Positions 9,668 to 19,854 of a stretch of 42,641 nt of DNA are shown one piece after another (positions within the stretch are counted from its first letter, which is position 1; every line of letters begins with the position of its first letter). The notes under the pieces are model-generated. The model saw only the letters and a list, made by a program, of their open reading frames with translations. It searched no databases and was not told the origin of the DNA. The stretch comes from Candidatus Uhrbacteria bacterium RIFOXYB12_FULL_58_10 (GTDB taxonomy: Bacteria; Patescibacteriota; Patescibacteriia; UBA9934; GWF2-40-263), in assembly GCA_943359455.1 (NCBI GenBank), contig CALRHL010000007.1, forward strand, positions 1 to 42,641, given 5' to 3'. The translations under genes were made by a program, and so were the position numbers.

Positions 9668-12151
9668 TCATACGATAACGGATGTCGCAACGGTGTCGTT
9701 TTCTTTTTTGAAACGCATGATGCGTACGCCTTGGGTCGCGCGGCCGAGAACAGAGATCGACACGAGCGAGGAACGTACGACTTGGCCAGCACCCGAAACG
9801 ACGAGGAGGTCGCGTTCGTCCTTGGCATTCATAATGAATGCCGCGACGATTTGTCCTGTTTTTTTTGTAATATTCGCTGTTTTGATTCCAGATCCACCAC
9901 GACCTTGCAATTTGTATTCGGTGACATCGGAGCGCTTGCCGTATCCGTTATGCATCACGATAAGAAGATGAAGCAATCCGGATTTTTTTGCGGTTCCGTC
10001 TTCAATCACGTCCATTCCAACAATCATGTCAGATCCTTTCAGTTTCATGCCGCGAACACCTGCGGCGGTGCGTCCCATCGGACGAACGGTCTTTTCGCTG
10101 AAACGAATCGCTTGGCCTCCTTCGGACACAAGCATAATTTCATCCTTACCTGTGGTTGGTCGAACCCACTGCAAATTGTCGTTGTCTTTCAGTTTGATGG
10201 CAATGAGACCATTTGAACGGACATTTTCAAACTCGGTGAGATCCGTTTTCTTAATCGTTCCTTTTGTTGTCACCATCAGTAAGTGTTTATACGATTCCAT
10301 ATCTTCCATCGAAAGCGTGGCTGTCACATTCTCGCCTGGAGAAAGTGACAAAAAGTTTACGAGCGCCTGACCTTTTGCGGTACGGCTCGATTCTGGTACG
10401 TCGTACGCCTTCATCTGAAATACGCGTCCACGGCTGGTGAAAAACAATAAATCTTTATGGGTCGTTGTGGTAAACACCTGCTCGATGACATCTTCTTCTT
10501 TTGTCGTGATTCCCGATACCCCTTTTCCGCCTCGATTTTGAATCTTGAATGTTTCTGGTGGCATACGCTTGATGTACCCATCGCGCGTAATCATCACAAT
10601 CGTTTCAGAATCTGGAATAACATCTTCCATCGAAAACTCCTTCACTCCTCCAACAACAATTTGTGTCCGACGAGGTGTTGCAAAACGCTCTTTTAATTCT
10701 TTTACTTCAACAGCAATCACGCTGAGCATTTTCTTTTCTGATTTCAAAATCGATTCGAGTTCTTTGATGATCTTCATTTTTTCCTCATACTCTTGCTCAA
10801 TCTTCAACCGCTCGAGGTTCGCAAGCTGTTGCAAACGCATTTCCAAAATCGCGACGGCCTGAATTTCAGACAGCTTAAATCCTTTCATCAAATTGACACG
10901 TGCTTCTTCCTTATCACTCGACTTTTTAATCGTCGCAATAATCTTGTCGATGCTTTCTAAAGCGATTCTCAACCCTTCCAAAATATGTGCGCGTTCTTGG
11001 GCACGAGTCAGTTCAAACTGTGTGCGACGCTTCACGACTTCTCTTCGGTGCTTCAAATACTCATCGAGAATCATTTTCAAATTCATGACGCGCGGCTGAA
11101 TTCCATCAACGAGCGCGAGCATGTTGTAATGAAAACTTTCTTGAAGTTGTGTTGTTTGATACAAACGGTTCAAAACCTTTTTTGGATACGCGTCCTTCTT
11201 CAACTCAATCACAATGCGCACCCCGTCCTTGTTGGACTCATCACGCAAATCACGAATCCCTTCAATTTTCTTATCCCGAACATTGTCCGCAATACGTTCA
11301 ATAAGCGTCGATTTGTTCACCTGATACGGAATTTCATGCACGAGAATAACAAAATTTCCTTTTTTATCCTCAACAATTTCTGTCTTGGCACGAACGACGA
11401 TTCCTCCCTTACCCGTTGCATACGCCTGTTTCAAATCCTTCGCTCCATACACGATCGCACCCGTTGGAAAATCAGGACCTTTTACGAACTGAGTCAGATC
11501 CTCAATAGCCGCGTCAGGATTCTCGATGAGGTGCAAGACGGCATCACAAACCTCTCCCAAATTATGTGGGGGAAGATTCGAGGCCATACCAACCGCGATT
11601 CCGACCGTGCCGTTGATAAGCAAGTTTGGCAATTTTGCTGGAAGGACTTTTGGCTCTTTGTGTGAACCATCAAAGTTTGGAATAAAATCGACCGTATCTT
11701 TTTCAATATCCAAAAGAAGCGTCTCAGAAATTTCAGAAAGTTTTGCTTCCGTATAACGATACGCCGCGGCGCGATCTCCATCGAGCGAACCAAAGTTTCC
11801 CTGCCCGCGCACAAGCGGATCGCGCAAAGAAAAATCTTGTGCCATACGAACAAGCGATTCATACACTGCTGAATCTCCATGTGGGTGATATTTTCCAAGC
11901 ACGTCTCCAACCACGGTCGCGCACTTTTTGAATTTCGCGCTTGACCGTAATCCTGTCTGCCACATCGAATACAAAATACGACGATGCACTGGTTTCAAAC
12001 CATCACGAACATCTGGCAGAGCACGACCAACAATCACCGACATCGCATAGTCGAGATACGACGTGTTCATCTCCTCAACAATAGAGCGTGGGTCAACATG
12101 TCCAAGCAAGTTATCTTCTGGATCGCGTTCGTTTTTCTGTGTTTTCGCCAT
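9668..12151 (-). CDS. gyrA: DNA gyrase subunit A
   Basis: [71 protein letters not shown] GyrA-box-like motif. Confidence 0.97.
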   Translation of the reverse strand: MAKTQKNERDPEDNLLGHVDPRSIVEEMNTSYLDYAMSVIVGRALPDVRDGLKPVHRRILYSMWQTGLRSSAKFKKCATVVGDVLGKYHPHGDSAVYESLVRMAQDFSLRDPLVRGQGNFGSLDGDRAAAYRYTEAKLSEISETLLLDIEKDTVDFIPNFDGSHKEPKVLPAKLPNLLINGTVGIAVGMASNLPPHNLGEVCDAVLHLIENPDAAIEDLTQFVKGPDFPTGAIVYGAKDLKQAYATGKGGIVVRAKTEIVEDKKGNFVILVHEIPYQVNKSTLIERIADNVRDKKIEGIRDLRDESNKDGVRIVIELKKDAYPKKVLNRLYQTTQLQESFHYNMLALVDGIQPRVMNLKMILDEYLKHRREVVKRRTQFELTRAQERAHILEGLRIALESIDKIIATIKKSSDKEEARVNLMKGFKLSEIQAVAILEMRLQQLANLERLKIEQEYEEKMKIIKELESILKSEKKMLSVIAVEVKELKERFATPRRTQIVVGGVKEFSMEDVIPDSETIVMITRDGYIKRMPPETFKIQNRGGKGVSGITTKEEDVIEQVFTTTTHKDLLFFTSRGRVFQMKAYDVPESSRTAKGQALVNFLSLSPGENVTATLSMEDMESYKHLLMVTTKGTIKKTDLTEFENVRSNGLIAIKLKDNDNLQWVRPTTGKDEIMLVSEGGQAIRFSEKTVRPMGRTAAGVRGMKLKGSDMIVGMDVIEDGTAKKSGLLHLLIVMHNGYGKRSDVTEYKLQGRGGSGIKTANITKKTGQIVAAFIMNAKDERDLLVVSGAGQVVRSSLVSISVLGRATQGVRIMRFKKENDTVATSVIV

Positions 12152-12160
12152 AATAAATAG

Positions 12161-12496
12161 TTATTCAGTGACCTCTAAACCTTCTTTTATCTTCTCTGCC
12201 ATCGCTCCAATAATCTCTTGCTTTTGCTCCAACTCTGCAATCTTTGGGCCAACCAACTCTTTCAACCCATCTTTAACCGCCTGAACAGATTCTTCTTGCG
12301 GTGCAACCTGTTGCCGCGCTGAACTTGCTGTTTCTCCTAGATCAGACAACAACGCTTTTGTTCCAACAACTCCTGAGTTCACAACAGACATCACCGACCA
12401 AATCCACATCCCTACCACGATGAGCAGGGCGAGAGAGGTGCAGGTGATAAACGCGACACGATCGCGATGTTTGAGATGGTGTATTGTGGAAGACAT
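12161..12496 (-). CDS. Hypothetical small protein with one TM segment
   Basis: Single hydrophobic stretch VAFITCTSLALLIVVGMWIWSVM; directly downstream of the next CDS. Confidence 0.6.
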   Translation of the reverse strand: MSSTIHHLKHRDRVAFITCTSLALLIVVGMWIWSVMSVVNSGVVGTKALLSDLGETASSARQQVAPQEESVQAVKDGLKELVGPKIAELEQKQEIIGAMAEKIKEGLEVTE

Positions 12497-12500
12497 AGTC

Positions 12501-13124
12501 TCATGCTCTTGTCAGTTCCATAATCATCATGTCTTCTTCCGGCAAATCTTTTCTCGACACTTTATACTTGCTCGATGTCTCTCGTCGACAGGTACCGATT
12601 GCTTTGCAGAAATCATCAGCTGTTGCAAATTTTTCTTTCATATTTGCAATACCGTGTGTCATTGGAATCACAACGCGCGGTTCTATTTGCGCGATCACGA
12701 CAGAAGCAAGTTTTGGGGACAGCACACGGCCACCTCCAACGGGAATCATCAAAATATCAATCGTGCCGAGCTGTTCGAGCTCCTTGTCAGTCAACTCACG
12801 ATTAAGCGATCCTAAATGTGCAATGTGAAGTCCTTCCGACTCAATACGAAACACGCGTGTTTCTCCTACCTGACTCGCATACACAAACACATCTTTCACT
12901 TCGTACTCCCCAGGCATCGCAACCACAAATGGATCTCCTCCAACGGCAGACAAATTATTTGCATCTCCTTCCGCATGCGACACACAAACAACATCCGCTT
13001 CGAGTGACCGCGGAAACCGAAGGCCAGTCTCGTTATCATACGGATCCGTCACCACCGTTACTTCCCCATTCGCTGTATTGGTCGTTATCTCAAAACACGA
13101 AAGCCCAAGCCAAGAAATTTGCAT
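12501..13124 (-). CDS. MBL-fold (beta-lactamase-like) metal-dependent hydrolase
   Basis: MQISWLGLSCFEITT...VVTDPYD...ADVVCVSHAEGDANN...MPGEYEVKDVFV pattern. Confidence 0.75.
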   Translation of the reverse strand: MQISWLGLSCFEITTNTANGEVTVVTDPYDNETGLRFPRSLEADVVCVSHAEGDANNLSAVGGDPFVVAMPGEYEVKDVFVYASQVGETRVFRIESEGLHIAHLGSLNRELTDKELEQLGTIDILMIPVGGGRVLSPKLASVVIAQIEPRVVIPMTHGIANMKEKFATADDFCKAIGTCRRETSSKYKVSRKDLPEEDMMIMELTRA

Positions 13125-13179
13125 ACATCATTCATGATTAACGCCAAGATCGTACCATGTTCAACACAAACTCACAAGA

Positions 13180-13857
13180 TCATACTTCATCCCCAAACGT
13201 TCCTTTCCAGTACTCGATTTCGTGTTCAACTTCGTCTTGCGTGACGTCTGGTTCGGTCACGAGAAACCCCTCGCGGAGGCGACTAACTTTCCCTTCAATT
13301 TCTTCGCGCCATTTTTCGTCACGCGATTTAAGCGCATCAAGCTCAGCAATTTTTGTCACGATCGCATCACGCGTTCCTTCCCATTTTTTCACAAGCACGT
13401 CGTACGTCTTTGCATCAGCTACCACTTCTTTACCAAACTCTTCTTTGATGTGAATATCAGCATCAAGGAGAGCATCTTCAATTTGATGACGCTCTTCAGG
13501 CGTAAAATCCGTCTCGAACAATTGACTTTTCACAAGCTCGTTGATCGTCACTTGTGACTCAATAAATTTTTTCACTTTTTCTGCAACCTCTGGCTCCACA
13601 TGCTCAAACACAATCTCGACTCGTCGCGCTTCCACGTCGCCTGATGTCATCTCCTTAAACGCATGCCGATGAGGGTACTCAGCGATCCCCGTCTGAAACA
13701 GAGCTGAGTCGATTTCCTCGTCTGTCGCAGACAGATTCGCAAGCAAAGCATTATGCATTTTTTGTGCTTGTTCCTTGATCGCTGTCGGCACCGTCGGAGC
13801 AAGATGATCGATGGCGAACTGATATTCCTTTAGGTGAGAATCAAATGGATGGGACAT
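13180..13857 (-). CDS. Hypothetical protein
   Basis: 225-aa open frame with coding-like composition. Confidence 0.6.
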   Translation of the reverse strand: MSHPFDSHLKEYQFAIDHLAPTVPTAIKEQAQKMHNALLANLSATDEEIDSALFQTGIAEYPHRHAFKEMTSGDVEARRVEIVFEHVEPEVAEKVKKFIESQVTINELVKSQLFETDFTPEERHQIEDALLDADIHIKEEFGKEVVADAKTYDVLVKKWEGTRDAIVTKIAELDALKSRDEKWREEIEGKVSRLREGFLVTEPDVTQDEVEHEIEYWKGTFGDEV

Positions 13858-13880
13858 ATACGAAGATCATACCCGATTCA

Positions 13881-13909
13881 TTGACAATCTGCTAGCAAGC
13901 TGGTATCTT
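13881..13909 (+). promoter_or_regulatory. Sigma70-type promoter upstream of the 13936 CDS
   Basis: TTGACA-17 nt-TATCTT. Confidence 0.65.
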
Positions 13910-13935
13910 TCTGGAGCCTAACGGCGGGAGTCTAC

Positions 13936-14634
13936 ATGGATGAAGTGGAAACGAGTGGCGTGTCTGGTGGAACAATCGAACCCATGCGACGCAAACTTCG
14001 CGGCGGTTCATCGCGTGATCGACGGGTCGAAATCGACCTTCGGGCGATCACAAAACGAATCGAAGCCGCGGCGGTCGGTGCATCAGTCAAACTGACCGAT
14101 GCCAATCCTGGCACGCGCTTCGACGATCTGTACAAGGAACTGTGTGACCATCCGCTCATGCTCCGTCCGACAGGACGTCGTGCTGGGGACAACCTCATCA
14201 ACGCGATCATCGACAACGGCGGTCCGTACTTTGTCGACGACGACGGTATCTTGCGCAAGCACGAGATGAGTGACGTGACTCGCATCCACAGGCAGCTCCT
14301 CAAGAAAGGAAAATCGGAACACGAATTGGCTCGCCTGTTCCCCAAGGAGCAGCTGGATACCTTTCTCGAGAAGCGAATCGTCGGCAAGGTGTCTGGAGTG
14401 CTCTTCTGGTTCGTCCCCGTCCGCCATGTCGAAACTCAGTTCAACGGAACCGATCCGAACTCGGGTCGTCCGACGTTCTGGAAAAAGTCCGAAACGTCAT
14501 ACCGACAGGACGCAGCACTCGCACCCGAAGAGATGACGTTCTTCAAAGCTCTCCCGGAGCTCATCCAGCGAAACATCCTCGCTCGCGCCCCTGTCCGTGG
14601 CAACTTCGCCGCGACTCCGATCATCAAGGAATAA
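13936..14634 (+). CDS. Hypothetical protein, paralog-like to the 14817 CDS
   Basis: ATG 13936; shares LC...FxVDDxGxLR...RxVxxxxGVLxW layout with the next gene. Confidence 0.75.
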   Translation: MDEVETSGVSGGTIEPMRRKLRGGSSRDRRVEIDLRAITKRIEAAAVGASVKLTDANPGTRFDDLYKELCDHPLMLRPTGRRAGDNLINAIIDNGGPYFVDDDGILRKHEMSDVTRIHRQLLKKGKSEHELARLFPKEQLDTFLEKRIVGKVSGVLFWFVPVRHVETQFNGTDPNSGRPTFWKKSETSYRQDAALAPEEMTFFKALPELIQRNILARAPVRGNFAATPIIKE

Positions 14635-14659
14635 AGGCTCATCGAGCTCAGCTCGATCT

Positions 14660-14709
14660 GCTGACGATTGACTCCGGGCTCAGCTCGGTTGACAATCGTC
14701 AGTTTTTTT
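14660..14709 (+). terminator. Rho-independent terminator
   Basis: ctgacgattg...caatcgtcag followed by ttttttt. Confidence 0.75.
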
Positions 14710-14738
14710 GTTATTATTTGACTCTGAGTTCTATCCCA

Positions 14739-14776
14739 AACTACCAACTACCAACTACCAACCCCCAACTACCAAC
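14739..14776. repeat. Short tandem repeat (ccaacta-like)
   Basis: aactaccaactaccaactaccaacccccaactaccaac. Confidence 0.7.
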
Positions 14777-14790
14777 AATCGGAGGTGCAC

Positions 14791-14805
14791 ATGAGTACTC
14801 TATAA
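14791..14805 (+). CDS. Candidate 4-codon leader ORF (MSTL*)
   Basis: cggaggtgcacATGAGTACTCTATAA; stop overlaps the aaaggaggt SD of the next CDS. Confidence 0.4.
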   Translation: MSTL

Positions 14806-14816
14806 AGGAGGTTCTC

Positions 14817-15593
14817 ATGGCCGTCAAAAACCTCGCTCGCGCCATCATTCAGGGCGGGCGAACGAACTACAACAAGTGGCAACGCCGGTACTCGACGAGG
14901 GTCGAGCGGCGACAGGTCAAGCGGTACGTCGCAAAGATGATCTCAGAATACGATGGCGAAATTCTGCACCCGCGACTCGATTTCGAGCTCGGAGTGATCG
15001 TGATGGAAACCGAATCGGTCGGCGGAAACCTCGTCGAACCGGTCCGTGAGCACATCTCCCCCGAATTCGACGACCACTTGGGCACGCTCGAAAGCTGGCT
15101 CGACGCACACGTCGGAAAAGACTGGGAGGAAGTCTGGCACAAGCTGTGTCGCTTCGACCGTAACTCGATCGCCGGGCGGCACTTGGTCAACGACCACGCA
15201 CGCGGACAGGTGAGCTTGATCTCTGATCACCACAACGGAAGCAGAGACTTCATCGTCGACGACGAAGGAAAGTTCTGCCGAGCATCGGACTTCAAGTCCG
15301 AACGGTCGAACGTCTTGCCCCGGTACTACAAAGAACTGAAATCCGACCGATTCGCAAACGACCGCAAGGTCGTCGACCGCTGCGGAGTCCTGTACTGGAA
15401 AGACGGCGAGATCCAGACCGCGATGAGCGACGAGGAAAGCGAATACTTCCACTCGCTCACGGGCCACACCCAGCGCAAGCTGAAAGGCTACCACCGATCC
15501 TACCGAGGCCAGCGGCGCAAAGACCGCCCGCTCCCGAGCGAGGCAAAGTACGACGCGCAACAACGCGCACTCGGCCGCAAGCCGTACATCTAA
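14817..15593 (+). CDS. Hypothetical protein, paralog-like to the 13936 CDS
   Basis: taaaggaggttctcATGGCCGTCAAAAACCTC; DFIVDDEGKFCR and VVDRCGVLYWKDGE match the 13936 product layout. Confidence 0.75.
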   Translation: MAVKNLARAIIQGGRTNYNKWQRRYSTRVERRQVKRYVAKMISEYDGEILHPRLDFELGVIVMETESVGGNLVEPVREHISPEFDDHLGTLESWLDAHVGKDWEEVWHKLCRFDRNSIAGRHLVNDHARGQVSLISDHHNGSRDFIVDDEGKFCRASDFKSERSNVLPRYYKELKSDRFANDRKVVDRCGVLYWKDGEIQTAMSDEESEYFHSLTGHTQRKLKGYHRSYRGQRRKDRPLPSEAKYDAQQRALGRKPYI

Positions 15594-15602
15594 GCCTATC
15601 TT

Positions 15603-15635
15603 CCTGATCAGACAATTGATCAGGATTTTTCTTTT
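15603..15635 (+). terminator. Rho-independent terminator
   Basis: cctgatca-gacaat-tgatcagg followed by attttt. Confidence 0.8.
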
Positions 15636-15644
15636 CAAGTATCA

Positions 15645-15680
15645 GTCATACGTTTCAATCACCTGATCGAAACGTATGAC
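15645..15680. repeat. Perfect 12-bp inverted repeat
   Basis: gtcatacgtttc-N12-gaaacgtatgac. Confidence 0.75.
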
Positions 15681-15683
15681 GAA

Positions 15684-15717
15684 TAAGAAAACAAAAAGAG
15701 CCGACGATTGTCAGCTC
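15684..15717 (-). terminator. Rho-independent terminator of the 15716-16072 CDS
   Basis: Reverse strand GAGCTGAC-AATC-GTCGGCTC followed by TTTTTGTTTTCTT. Confidence 0.75.
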
Positions 15718-16072
15718 AGCAGCTAGAGTTGTCGAGTTCGTGGAAGAGGTCGCTGAAGTGATCGAAGGAATCGGCCATGAGGATCGCATCAAGCGAATTC
15801 CATCCGCCGAGATCTCCAAGCGTTGTTCCAGAACCGATGTTCGCGCGACCGATGCGCAAACGACCTGATTCCATAGTCGATGCTTGGTCCGCACGCTCGA
15901 AACTTGCACGAAGTCTTTTGGTGAGCCGCAGAAACTCATCAATGCTCCCATGCCGTGCGGCGTTCACAAGCAGCGTGTGGCAAGGCGCCGCTCCTGCACC
16001 AAACATCACCCGTTTCGCTTCCTCTTCTCCGCTCACCAGTGTCACGAGAACATTTGCCTGTGTGAAATGCAC
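15716..16072 (-). CDS. Hypothetical protein (GTG start)
   Basis: SD ggag upstream of GTG; promoter and terminator on the same strand. Confidence 0.6.
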   Translation of the reverse strand: MHFTQANVLVTLVSGEEEAKRVMFGAGAAPCHTLLVNAARHGSIDEFLRLTKRLRASFERADQASTMESGRLRIGRANIGSGTTLGDLGGWNSLDAILMADSFDHFSDLFHELDNSSC

Positions 16073-16093
16073 TTTTTACTCCAAAGCATCAGC

Positions 16094-16121
16094 ATTATAT
16101 ACATTTTCATAAAAAAGTCAA
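16094..16121 (-). promoter_or_regulatory. Sigma70-type promoter
   Basis: Reverse strand TTGACT-16 nt-TATAAT. Confidence 0.7.
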
Positions 16122-16143
16122 AGGTGCTACGCTTGTATCAACT

Positions 16144-16737
16144 ATGAACTGGCATCTGCTCACTGGCATCACCGCGGGACTGATCCAACTGTACGCAATC
16201 ATCCCGTACGTAAAAAGCATCCTGAAACGGGAAACAAAACCGAATATCATTTCTTGGACTCTTTGGACACTCATTCAACTCGTCGCGATTTGGATTCAAG
16301 CGAGCTCCTCTTCAGGATTCTCCTGGTCTGTCATCCTGCTCATCGCCATGACGTTTAACACAAGTTTCGTCGTGATATTGTGTCTGATGGGTTATGGTTC
16401 CAAAGAATTTGGCTGGATTGAAAAATCTTGCCTCGCCATCGCGCTTATCGCCATCGCCTTCTTTGCCTTCACGAAAAACGGTCCGATCGCCCTTGCCTTC
16501 GATATCACCGCTGATTTCATCGCCGCCATCCCAACCATCATCAAAACTTGGCGCAACCCCCGTTCCGAAGCATACGGTCCTTGGCTCATCATCACGGTTG
16601 CTGCCGCTCTCGCTGTCTTCTCAAACGAAACGTTCACCGCTGAAAATCTTTCCTTCCCAATCTATCTCACCTGTGTCAACGCTCTCATCGCCGGAATCGC
16701 CTATTTCGGAAGAAACAAGCCAAAACCGCTCATCTGA
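16144..16737 (+). CDS. Multi-TM membrane protein (PQ-loop-like layout)
   Basis: Repeated hydrophobic segments; IIPYVKSILKRETKPNIISWTLWTLIQ resembles PQ-loop/SWEET-type proteins. Confidence 0.6.
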   Translation: MNWHLLTGITAGLIQLYAIIPYVKSILKRETKPNIISWTLWTLIQLVAIWIQASSSSGFSWSVILLIAMTFNTSFVVILCLMGYGSKEFGWIEKSCLAIALIAIAFFAFTKNGPIALAFDITADFIAAIPTIIKTWRNPRSEAYGPWLIITVAAALAVFSNETFTAENLSFPIYLTCVNALIAGIAYFGRNKPKPLI

Positions 16738-16766
16738 GTGGTTTTTTCATACAGAACACCAAATCA

Positions 16767-16795
16767 TTGCCAAATTCCGTCTATTCCTTTATACT
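16767..16795 (+). promoter_or_regulatory. Sigma70-type promoter upstream of rpsA-like gene
   Basis: TTGCCA-17 nt-TATACT. Confidence 0.6.
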
Positions 16796-16865
16796 CTTCG
16801 CACTTACTTATTATTAGCACCTGTGGGCCACTCGATTTTTGTCGAGTCTCCTGCCGGAATATTTT

Positions 16866-18023
16866 ATGTCATCTACAGACACAGCAACCACCGCCGATCT
16901 CACAGAATTTCAACAACTCATGGAGGATGGAGAATATCTCAAAATTCCTAAAATTGGAGATGTTGTAAAAGGAGAGATCATTTCTGCAGATCGACGCGAA
17001 GTTCGTATTGATATTGAAGGGATGACAACCGGAGTGATTCGCGGACGCGAAATTTTTTCTGAATCTGCACAGTACGATGATTTGAACGTGGGAGATAAGG
17101 TAGAAGCAACGGTCATTGATCTTGAAAATGAAAATGGCGAGATGGAACTTTCGTTCCGCTTTGCTGGTCAAAAACGCGCATGGGAAGACTTACGTGAGTT
17201 GTTTACGACAGGAAAAATTATTGATGTTAAAATTACCGAAGCAAACAAAGGTGGATTGATCGTTCGTGTGAATCATGTCACGGGTTTTCTTCCTGTCTCT
17301 CAACTTTCACCAGATCATTACCCACGCGTCACCGGTGGCGATAAGAATAAAATTTTTGAGAAGTTAAAGTCGTATGTTGGCGCGACATTCCCCGTAAAAG
17401 TGATTGATGTAAATGAGCAGGACGAAAAGCTCATCGTCTCTGAAAAATCTGTTTGGGAAGATCGCCAGAAGAGTGTCATTGCTCAGTACCGCGTTGGCTC
17501 ATCGGTCGAGGGAGAAATCACCGCGCTTGCCGACTTCGGCGCATTTGTTCGCTTTGGTGCGCTTGAAGGCCTTGTACATATTTCTGAAATCGCCTGGCAA
17601 CGAATTGATCATCCTCGCGATCTATTGAAGATCGGCCAGACTGTTTCTGCAGAAATCATCGGTATTGAAGGATCAAAAATATTTCTCTCCATGAAAAAAC
17701 TCGTTCGTGATCCATGGGCGGACATTGAAAAGCGTTACAAAGTTGGCGATGCGGTCGAAGGAACCGTGCTCAAAGTAAATCCATTCGGCTTTTTCGTGGA
17801 ACTCGATCCAGAAATCCACGGCCTTGCGCACGTTTCTGAAATCATAGACAAGCCAGGAGTCGATGTAAATACGATTGCAAAATCTGGCGATAAACTCACA
17901 TTCAAAATTATCTCTATAGAACCAAATGAACATCGGTTGGGGTTGTCGTTGAAAGCGCTGAAGGAAACTTCTGATGCGGAGGAAATTCCAACTCCTGAAG
18001 AAATTAAGGAAATTGCTGAGTAA
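16866..18023 (+). CDS. rpsA: 30S ribosomal protein S1-like, multiple S1 domains
   Basis: Repeated S1 signatures (VGDVVKGEI, VEGEITALADFGAFVRFGALEGLVHISEIAW, VEGTVLKVNPFGFFVELDPEIHGLAHVSEI). Confidence 0.88.
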   Translation: MSSTDTATTADLTEFQQLMEDGEYLKIPKIGDVVKGEIISADRREVRIDIEGMTTGVIRGREIFSESAQYDDLNVGDKVEATVIDLENENGEMELSFRFAGQKRAWEDLRELFTTGKIIDVKITEANKGGLIVRVNHVTGFLPVSQLSPDHYPRVTGGDKNKIFEKLKSYVGATFPVKVIDVNEQDEKLIVSEKSVWEDRQKSVIAQYRVGSSVEGEITALADFGAFVRFGALEGLVHISEIAWQRIDHPRDLLKIGQTVSAEIIGIEGSKIFLSMKKLVRDPWADIEKRYKVGDAVEGTVLKVNPFGFFVELDPEIHGLAHVSEIIDKPGVDVNTIAKSGDKLTFKIISIEPNEHRLGLSLKALKETSDAEEIPTPEEIKEIAE

Positions 18024-18029
18024 TTCCTT

Positions 18030-19835
18030 ATGAAGCCACTCTCAAAAAACATCATAATCGGAATCCTTGCCATCATTGTTGTTGGGGCATTGTTTTCTCA
18101 ACAGTCAGTCAAAACAGCAAAGACAGAAGAAATTTCTGTTGGCCAGCTTGTTGATCGACTTGAAAAAGGGACGGTTAAATCACTTTCCGTTGAGGGAAAT
18201 GAGATTACGGCGGAAATGCAAGATGGCGTGAAGGCAAAAACATCCACGCAAGGATCTGGAACCGTCGAGGAACTTCTTACAAGTTACGGAGTAACACCTG
18301 ACCAGCTGAAAGCGGCAAATATTTCCGTTGCGGATCGTTCGTTCAAGAGTTACATGATCGGTTATATCATCCCTTCTCTTCTCCCGATAATTCTTTTGCT
18401 CGTGCTGTTCCTGTTCATGTTGCGCCAAATGCAAGGAGCAAACAAAAGTGCGATGTCATTTGGAGAATCACGTGTGAAAGAATTTAATAAAGAAAACAAA
18501 AAGGTAAACTTCACGAACGTCGCGGGTGCAACAGAAGCCAAGGAAGAGCTTTCGGAAATCGTAGAGTTTCTAAAAAATCCAAAAAAGTTTGCTGATCTTG
18601 GAGCAAAAATTCCAAAAGGTGTTTTGCTCATGGGTCCTCCAGGAACAGGTAAAACTCTTTTGGCTCGCGCGGTTGCTGGAGAAGCTGAAGTTCCTTTCTT
18701 CTATATTTCAGGTTCCGAATTCGTTGAAATGTTCGTCGGTGTTGGAGCTTCACGTGTTCGTGATCTGTTTTCGAAAGCAAAAAAAAGCGCACCGTGTATT
18801 ATCTTTATTGATGAAATCGATGCGGTCGGTCGCCAGCGCGGTTCTGGTCTTGGTGGATCACACGACGAACGCGAGCAAACCCTTAACCAGATCCTCACCG
18901 AGATGGATGGATTTGAACCAAACCTTGGAGTGATCGTTATTGCGGCGACAAACCGTCCAGACGTTCTCGATCCTGCCCTCCTTCGTCCAGGTCGTTTCGA
19001 CCGTCGCGTCACCCTCGATCTTCCAGACATCAACGAACGTGAAGCGATTCTCAAAGTGCATGCAATTGGCAAACCCCTTACCGAGGATGTCGACCTGCGT
19101 CGTGTCGCACAAAGAACTGTTGGATTTTCTGGAGCAGACCTCATGAACTTATTAAACGAAGCGGCAATTCGCGCAGGACGCATTAACGCAAAAGTCGTCA
19201 CAGGGGAAGATGTTCTCATCTCGATTGAAAAAGTACTGCTCGGACCAGAACGAAAAAGCTACGTCATGAACGCGGAGGAGAAAAAAATTACGGCCTATCA
19301 TGAAGCGGGACATGCACTCGTTGCAAAAATGCTTCCAGACGCTGATCCGGTTCACAAAGTTTCGATTATCAGTCGTGGGACCGCAGGAGGATACACGATG
19401 AAACTCCCAAGTGAAGACCGTCGCTTGCATCGCCGCAAACAGTTCCTTGCAGACCTTGCGATGTCGCTTGGTGGATACGTCGCCGAATCAGAAACGTTTG
19501 GAGATATTACAACGGGTGCCAGTAGCGATCTCAAACATTGCAATCAACTCGCACGACAGCTCGTCGTCCGTTACGGAATGAGCGAACTTGGGCCTCGCAC
19601 ATTTGGTGAACGAGAAGAAATGATCTTCCTTGGAAAGGAATTGCACGAGACACGCAACTATTCTGAAAAGACGGCGCAAGACATCGACGAACAGGTCACC
19701 AAGCTTGTACATGGCGCAATGGAAGTCGCTCGTGGTATCATTCAGAAAGAAAAGAAATACCTCGACGCGATTGCAAACATCTTGCTCGAAAAAGAAACGA
19801 TTGAGAAAGATGCCTTTGAAGCGATCTTTGCGTAA
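18030..19835 (+). CDS. ftsH: ATP-dependent zinc metalloprotease FtsH
   Basis: GPPGTGKT Walker [19 protein letters not shown] region, HEAGH zinc motif, N-terminal TM. Confidence 0.96.
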   Translation: MKPLSKNIIIGILAIIVVGALFSQQSVKTAKTEEISVGQLVDRLEKGTVKSLSVEGNEITAEMQDGVKAKTSTQGSGTVEELLTSYGVTPDQLKAANISVADRSFKSYMIGYIIPSLLPIILLLVLFLFMLRQMQGANKSAMSFGESRVKEFNKENKKVNFTNVAGATEAKEELSEIVEFLKNPKKFADLGAKIPKGVLLMGPPGTGKTLLARAVAGEAEVPFFYISGSEFVEMFVGVGASRVRDLFSKAKKSAPCIIFIDEIDAVGRQRGSGLGGSHDEREQTLNQILTEMDGFEPNLGVIVIAATNRPDVLDPALLRPGRFDRRVTLDLPDINEREAILKVHAIGKPLTEDVDLRRVAQRTVGFSGADLMNLLNEAAIRAGRINAKVVTGEDVLISIEKVLLGPERKSYVMNAEEKKITAYHEAGHALVAKMLPDADPVHKVSIISRGTAGGYTMKLPSEDRRLHRRKQFLADLAMSLGGYVAESETFGDITTGASSDLKHCNQLARQLVVRYGMSELGPRTFGEREEMIFLGKELHETRNYSEKTAQDIDEQVTKLVHGAMEVARGIIQKEKKYLDAIANILLEKETIEKDAFEAIFA

Positions 19836-19854
19836 AGGTTCATAGAGGAGGACT

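Noticed and set aside
10985-11665. 226-aa plus-strand ORF within gyrA
   Set aside because: Antisense to strongly conserved gyrA; composition is a shadow of the opposite coding strand.
14739-14776. ccaacta tandem repeat as a functional element
   Set aside because: Looks like a common low-complexity intergenic filler; no structure or position effect can be argued from sequence alone.
14943-15638. 231-aa minus-strand ORF opposite the 14817 CDS
   Set aside because: High-GC antisense shadow; the plus-strand gene has a clear SD and terminator.
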